Positions 61,978 through 64,000 of a stretch of DNA of 64,000 bases are shown piece after piece. A program made the position numbers and the translations under genes. Every line of letters begins with the position of its first letter. Positions within the stretch are counted from its first letter, which is position 1. This stretch comes from Epibacterium ulvae (GTDB lineage: Bacteria; Pseudomonadota; Alphaproteobacteria; Rhodobacterales; Rhodobacteraceae), in the NCBI RefSeq assembly GCF_900102795.1, contig NZ_FMWG01000004.1, positions 1-64,000 on the forward strand, written 5' to 3'. The notes below the pieces were generated by a model. The model was not told the origin of the DNA, did not search any database, and was given only the letters and a program-made list of their open reading frames with translations.

Positions 61978-62019
61978 GATCATTTGTACCACTGTCAACA
62001 ACAGATGGTACAAATGATC
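61978..62019. promoter_or_regulatory. Perfect inverted-repeat operator for the RpiR regulator
   Basis: GATCATTTGTACCA (61978-61991) and its exact complement TGGTACAAATGATC (62006-62019) are separated by 14 bases; the spacer itself holds CTGT...ACAG. It lies between divergent dehydrogenase and RpiR genes, ending 17 bases before the RpiR ATG. Almost certainly the regulator's binding site, covering both promoters. Confidence 0.85.
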
Positions 62020-62036
62020 GTACCAGGGGAAGACCT

Positions 62037-62921
62037 ATGAACCAGAACGTTTCAACAAAAGTGCTAGACCGATTGTCTAAGGAATTGGATGAGCTGACAC
62101 CCGAAGCGCAAAAAGCTGCGCGCTATGTGCTTGAAAACCCAAGAGATGTTGGGGTTTCAACTGTGCGAGAAATCGCAGATGCGGCAAATGTAAAGCCTAA
62201 CACAGTGGTGAGAATGGCGCGCCAAGTCGGCTTCGATGGCTATGACGACTTCCGTGAACCCTTCCGCGAAGCGATTCGAAATGGCGAAGCCTCTTTCCCA
62301 GATCGCGTTCGCTGGCTGCAAGATGTGCAGAAAAAAGGCGAAATGGGACATTTGTACGCTGATATGATTTCAGGTGCGATTAAAAATATCGAAGAAACTT
62401 TTGCAGGCATTACCGAAGGCGATCTACAGGCCGCAGCTTCTACGATTTGGAATTGCCGAAATGTGTATACCTATGGCGTCGGCGTCAATCACTCCAATGC
62501 CAGCAACTTCACATATCTCGCCCGCACCGGGATGGTTCAGTTTTATGCCGTCCCAAGAGCCGGGTCGAATGCCACAGATGACCTCGCATGGGCTGATGAA
62601 AGAGATGTGCTGATCGCAATTACATGCAAGCCCTATCGCAGCGATGTCGTCCAAGCCGTGAAAGAGGCCAAACAACAAGGCGTCAAGATCATCGCTCTGT
62701 CCGATAGCCCCGCTTCGCCTATTGCACGGATGGCGGATCACACCTTCCAGCTGTCCGTCGAAACGCCTCAGTTTTTCCCGTCCTCCGTAAGCATCATCGC
62801 CTTGCTCGAAACATTGCTCAGCTTTGTGATCGCAACATCGACGGATCGAGTCGTGGAGCGGGTCGAAAAATTTCACCAACGCCGTCTGCAACTTGGCTAC
62901 TATGAAGAGGAAAATAAATGA
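62037..62921 (+). CDS. RpiR-family (HTH plus SIS) regulator
   Basis: A 294-aa protein: RpiR helix-turn-helix in residues ~1-77 (VREIADAANVKPNTVVRMAR QVGFDGYDDFRE) and a SIS domain in ~120-260 (NVYTYGVGVNHSNASNFTYL, VLIAITCKPYRSDVVQAVKE, IIALSDSPASPIARMADHTF). SIS domains bind phosphosugars, but relatives also control amino acid and betaine genes. The stop overlaps the Rieske ATG by 4 bases, so it is co-translated with it. Confidence 0.93.
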   Translation: MNQNVSTKVLDRLSKELDELTPEAQKAARYVLENPRDVGVSTVREIADAANVKPNTVVRMARQVGFDGYDDFREPFREAIRNGEASFPDRVRWLQDVQKKGEMGHLYADMISGAIKNIEETFAGITEGDLQAAASTIWNCRNVYTYGVGVNHSNASNFTYLARTGMVQFYAVPRAGSNATDDLAWADERDVLIAITCKPYRSDVVQAVKEAKQQGVKIIALSDSPASPIARMADHTFQLSVETPQFFPSSVSIIALLETLLSFVIATSTDRVVERVEKFHQRRLQLGYYEEENK

Positions 62922-64000
62922 ACGTAGCTGTTACACATTCACTGGATGCGCATTACTATACTTCTGATGACATTTTTCAGAAAGAACTGAACGGTCTTTT
63001 GGCGCGAACGTGGCAGTTCGCTGGCCATTCTGCAGACATCCCGAATGTGGGCGATTATTTTGCCTTTGAAGTTGCAGGACAAAGCCTCTTTGCAATTCGT
63101 GGCCGTGACAATGTTATTCGCACTTTCTTCAACGTCTGCCAGCACCGGGCCCATGAGATGGTGTCTGGCACAGGTAACACGCGCGTCGTCGTGTGCCCTT
63201 ATCATCAATGGACATATGAGCTAACGGGCGGTCTACGAGCCGGACCAAATATCAAGAATGTTCCAGGGTTTGATCGTAGCAAGATTTGCCTGACCGAAGT
63301 ACGGACCGAAGATTTTTTGGGTTTTATCTTCGTCAATCTGGACAATGAAGCCGCCCCAATGGACGAATGGTATCCAGGTGTGCGCGAAGAAATCTCTGAA
63401 TTCGTGCCGCACATCGACACCTTGGCCCCGCTTGAATGGGTGGAAATTCCAGAAAACTGCAATTGGAAATGCTCCATCGAAAACTATTCAGAGTGTTACC
63501 ATTGCCCCTCCAACCACCCGACCTTCGCCGAAGGGGTGGTCAAACCGGAAACCTATGACATTCAGCCTGCCAAAGACGGTTATGTGCTGCGCCACACAAC
63601 CGAATGTCAGTCTTTGGAAAAGATGACCTATCCGGTTGATCTCGAAAGCAACGCACATGCCGGCGATTATCAAAGTTGGTTTCTATGGCCGATGTTCAGC
63701 TTCCAGTGTTACCCGGGCAATGTCCTAAATACCTATCACTGGCGTGCAAATACGGTTGACACTTGCACCGTCTGGCGTGGCTGGTTCACTGAAAACGGGC
63801 ACGAAAGCGATGTGATCCGCAATCTCGCCATTCAGGACCGGGAAACCACCGTGGAAGAAGACATCCGTCTGGTGGAATCCGTTCACCGCGGATTGAAATC
63901 CAAAGGCTATGTCCCCGGTCCCCTGGTTCTGGACCCGAATTGTGGCGTCTTGAGCGAACATTCCGTCGCAAGGCTCCAGCAATGGATGCGCGAAGCCGTA
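62918..64000 (+). CDS. Rieske non-heme iron oxygenase alpha subunit (partial, runs off window)
   Basis: The first 361 residues are present. The Rieske [2Fe-2S] ligands are CQHRAH (Cys74, His76) and CPYHQW (Cys93, His96); the mononuclear iron site begins at NYSECYHCPSNHPTF (two His). The N-terminal segment and overall pattern resemble N-demethylating oxygenases for stachydrine, carnitine or glycine betaine (Stc2/GbcA/CntA type). With the dimethylglycine-dehydrogenase-like enzyme it would remove successive N-methyl groups from a betaine. The C-terminus lies beyond the window. Confidence 0.92.
   Translation, partial: MNVAVTHSLDAHYYTSDDIFQKELNGLLARTWQFAGHSADIPNVGDYFAFEVAGQSLFAIRGRDNVIRTFFNVCQHRAHEMVSGTGNTRVVVCPYHQWTYELTGGLRAGPNIKNVPGFDRSKICLTEVRTEDFLGFIFVNLDNEAAPMDEWYPGVREEISEFVPHIDTLAPLEWVEIPENCNWKCSIENYSECYHCPSNHPTFAEGVVKPETYDIQPAKDGYVLRHTTECQSLEKMTYPVDLESNAHAGDYQSWFLWPMFSFQCYPGNVLNTYHWRANTVDTCTVWRGWFTENGHESDVIRNLAIQDRETTVEEDIRLVESVHRGLKSKGYVPGPLVLDPNCGVLSEHSVARLQQWMREAV

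Noticed and set aside
1-64000. tRNA, rRNA or other structural RNA genes
   Set aside because: No cloverleaf-like or rRNA-like sequence was noticed by eye; a tRNAscan-SE and Infernal search would be decisive.

Overview
The window looks like chromosomal or large-plasmid DNA from a marine alphaproteobacterium of the Rhodobacterales (Roseobacter group). This rests on gene style and content recognised by eye: a YtfQ-like sugar ABC transporter beside KduD and KdgK homologues, an hmgA-fahA-maiA homogentisate cluster, a dimethylglycine-dehydrogenase-like enzyme beside a Rieske oxygenase, and moderate GC. No search was run, and no tRNA, rRNA or CRISPR array was seen.

Region 1 (1-18.15 kb) is accessory DNA. 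A unit at 26-3726 is bounded by ~390-bp inverted repeats and carries two divergent, beta-propeller-like proteins of unknown function. Next to it, a segment at 3783-18143 is bounded by inverted ~50-bp sequences whose TGAC/GTCA pattern resembles the outer ends of the first unit. This segment holds a LysR/GlcG-like pair, a YoeB/YefM toxin-antitoxin pair with operator, a short tyrosine recombinase, an OhrR-like regulator with a secreted hydrolase, a GNAT, an RTX protein, an array of small genes, VapBC, and a DprA-like protein paired with a HAD-phosphoribosyltransferase fusion. The small-gene array (12.1-15.4 kb) is the most unusual feature: nine copies of a ~26-bp repeat lie at gene junctions, carry the ribosome binding site of the next gene and often encode the last residues of the previous one.

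Region 2 (18.16-36.3 kb) begins with a scar (truncated saccharopine-dehydrogenase-like gene, LysR cut by an IS3 remnant). It continues into a sugar/sugar-acid catabolic block: inositol-phosphatase family protein, KduD-like SDR, zinc dehydrogenase, enolase-superfamily dehydratase, YtfQRT/YjfF-like transporter, AldA-like dehydrogenase, GMC oxidoreductase, FadR-type regulator, KdgK, DgoD-like dehydratase and a second GntR regulator. It ends in a pseudogene graveyard (LacI, phosphotransferase, enolase, FAH and SDR fragments).

Region 3 (36.3-43 kb) is a homogentisate pathway: a flavoprotein hydroxylase with a 65-aa DUF2783 partner, a metallo-beta-lactamase-fold protein, FahA, HmgA, a divergent MarR regulator and MaiA. 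The flavoprotein plus small partner suggest that 3-hydroxyphenylacetate may be the entry substrate.

Region 4 (43-51.1 kb) has a branched-chain-type ABC transporter, an FMN split-barrel protein, a nitrilase and a divergent AraC regulator, suggesting uptake and hydrolysis of a nitrile-like compound.

Region 5 (51.2-64 kb) looks like betaine or N-methylated amino acid catabolism: GlxA-type regulator, FAD reductase, an in-frame remnant joining an etfB start to an etfA end, a class III aminotransferase, three consecutive enolase-superfamily enzymes, a quinone-oxidoreductase-like MDR, a dimethylglycine-dehydrogenase-like flavoprotein, an RpiR regulator with a perfect palindromic operator, and a Rieske oxygenase that runs off the end. 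Five genes (55040-61929) are joined by 4-bp start/stop overlaps.
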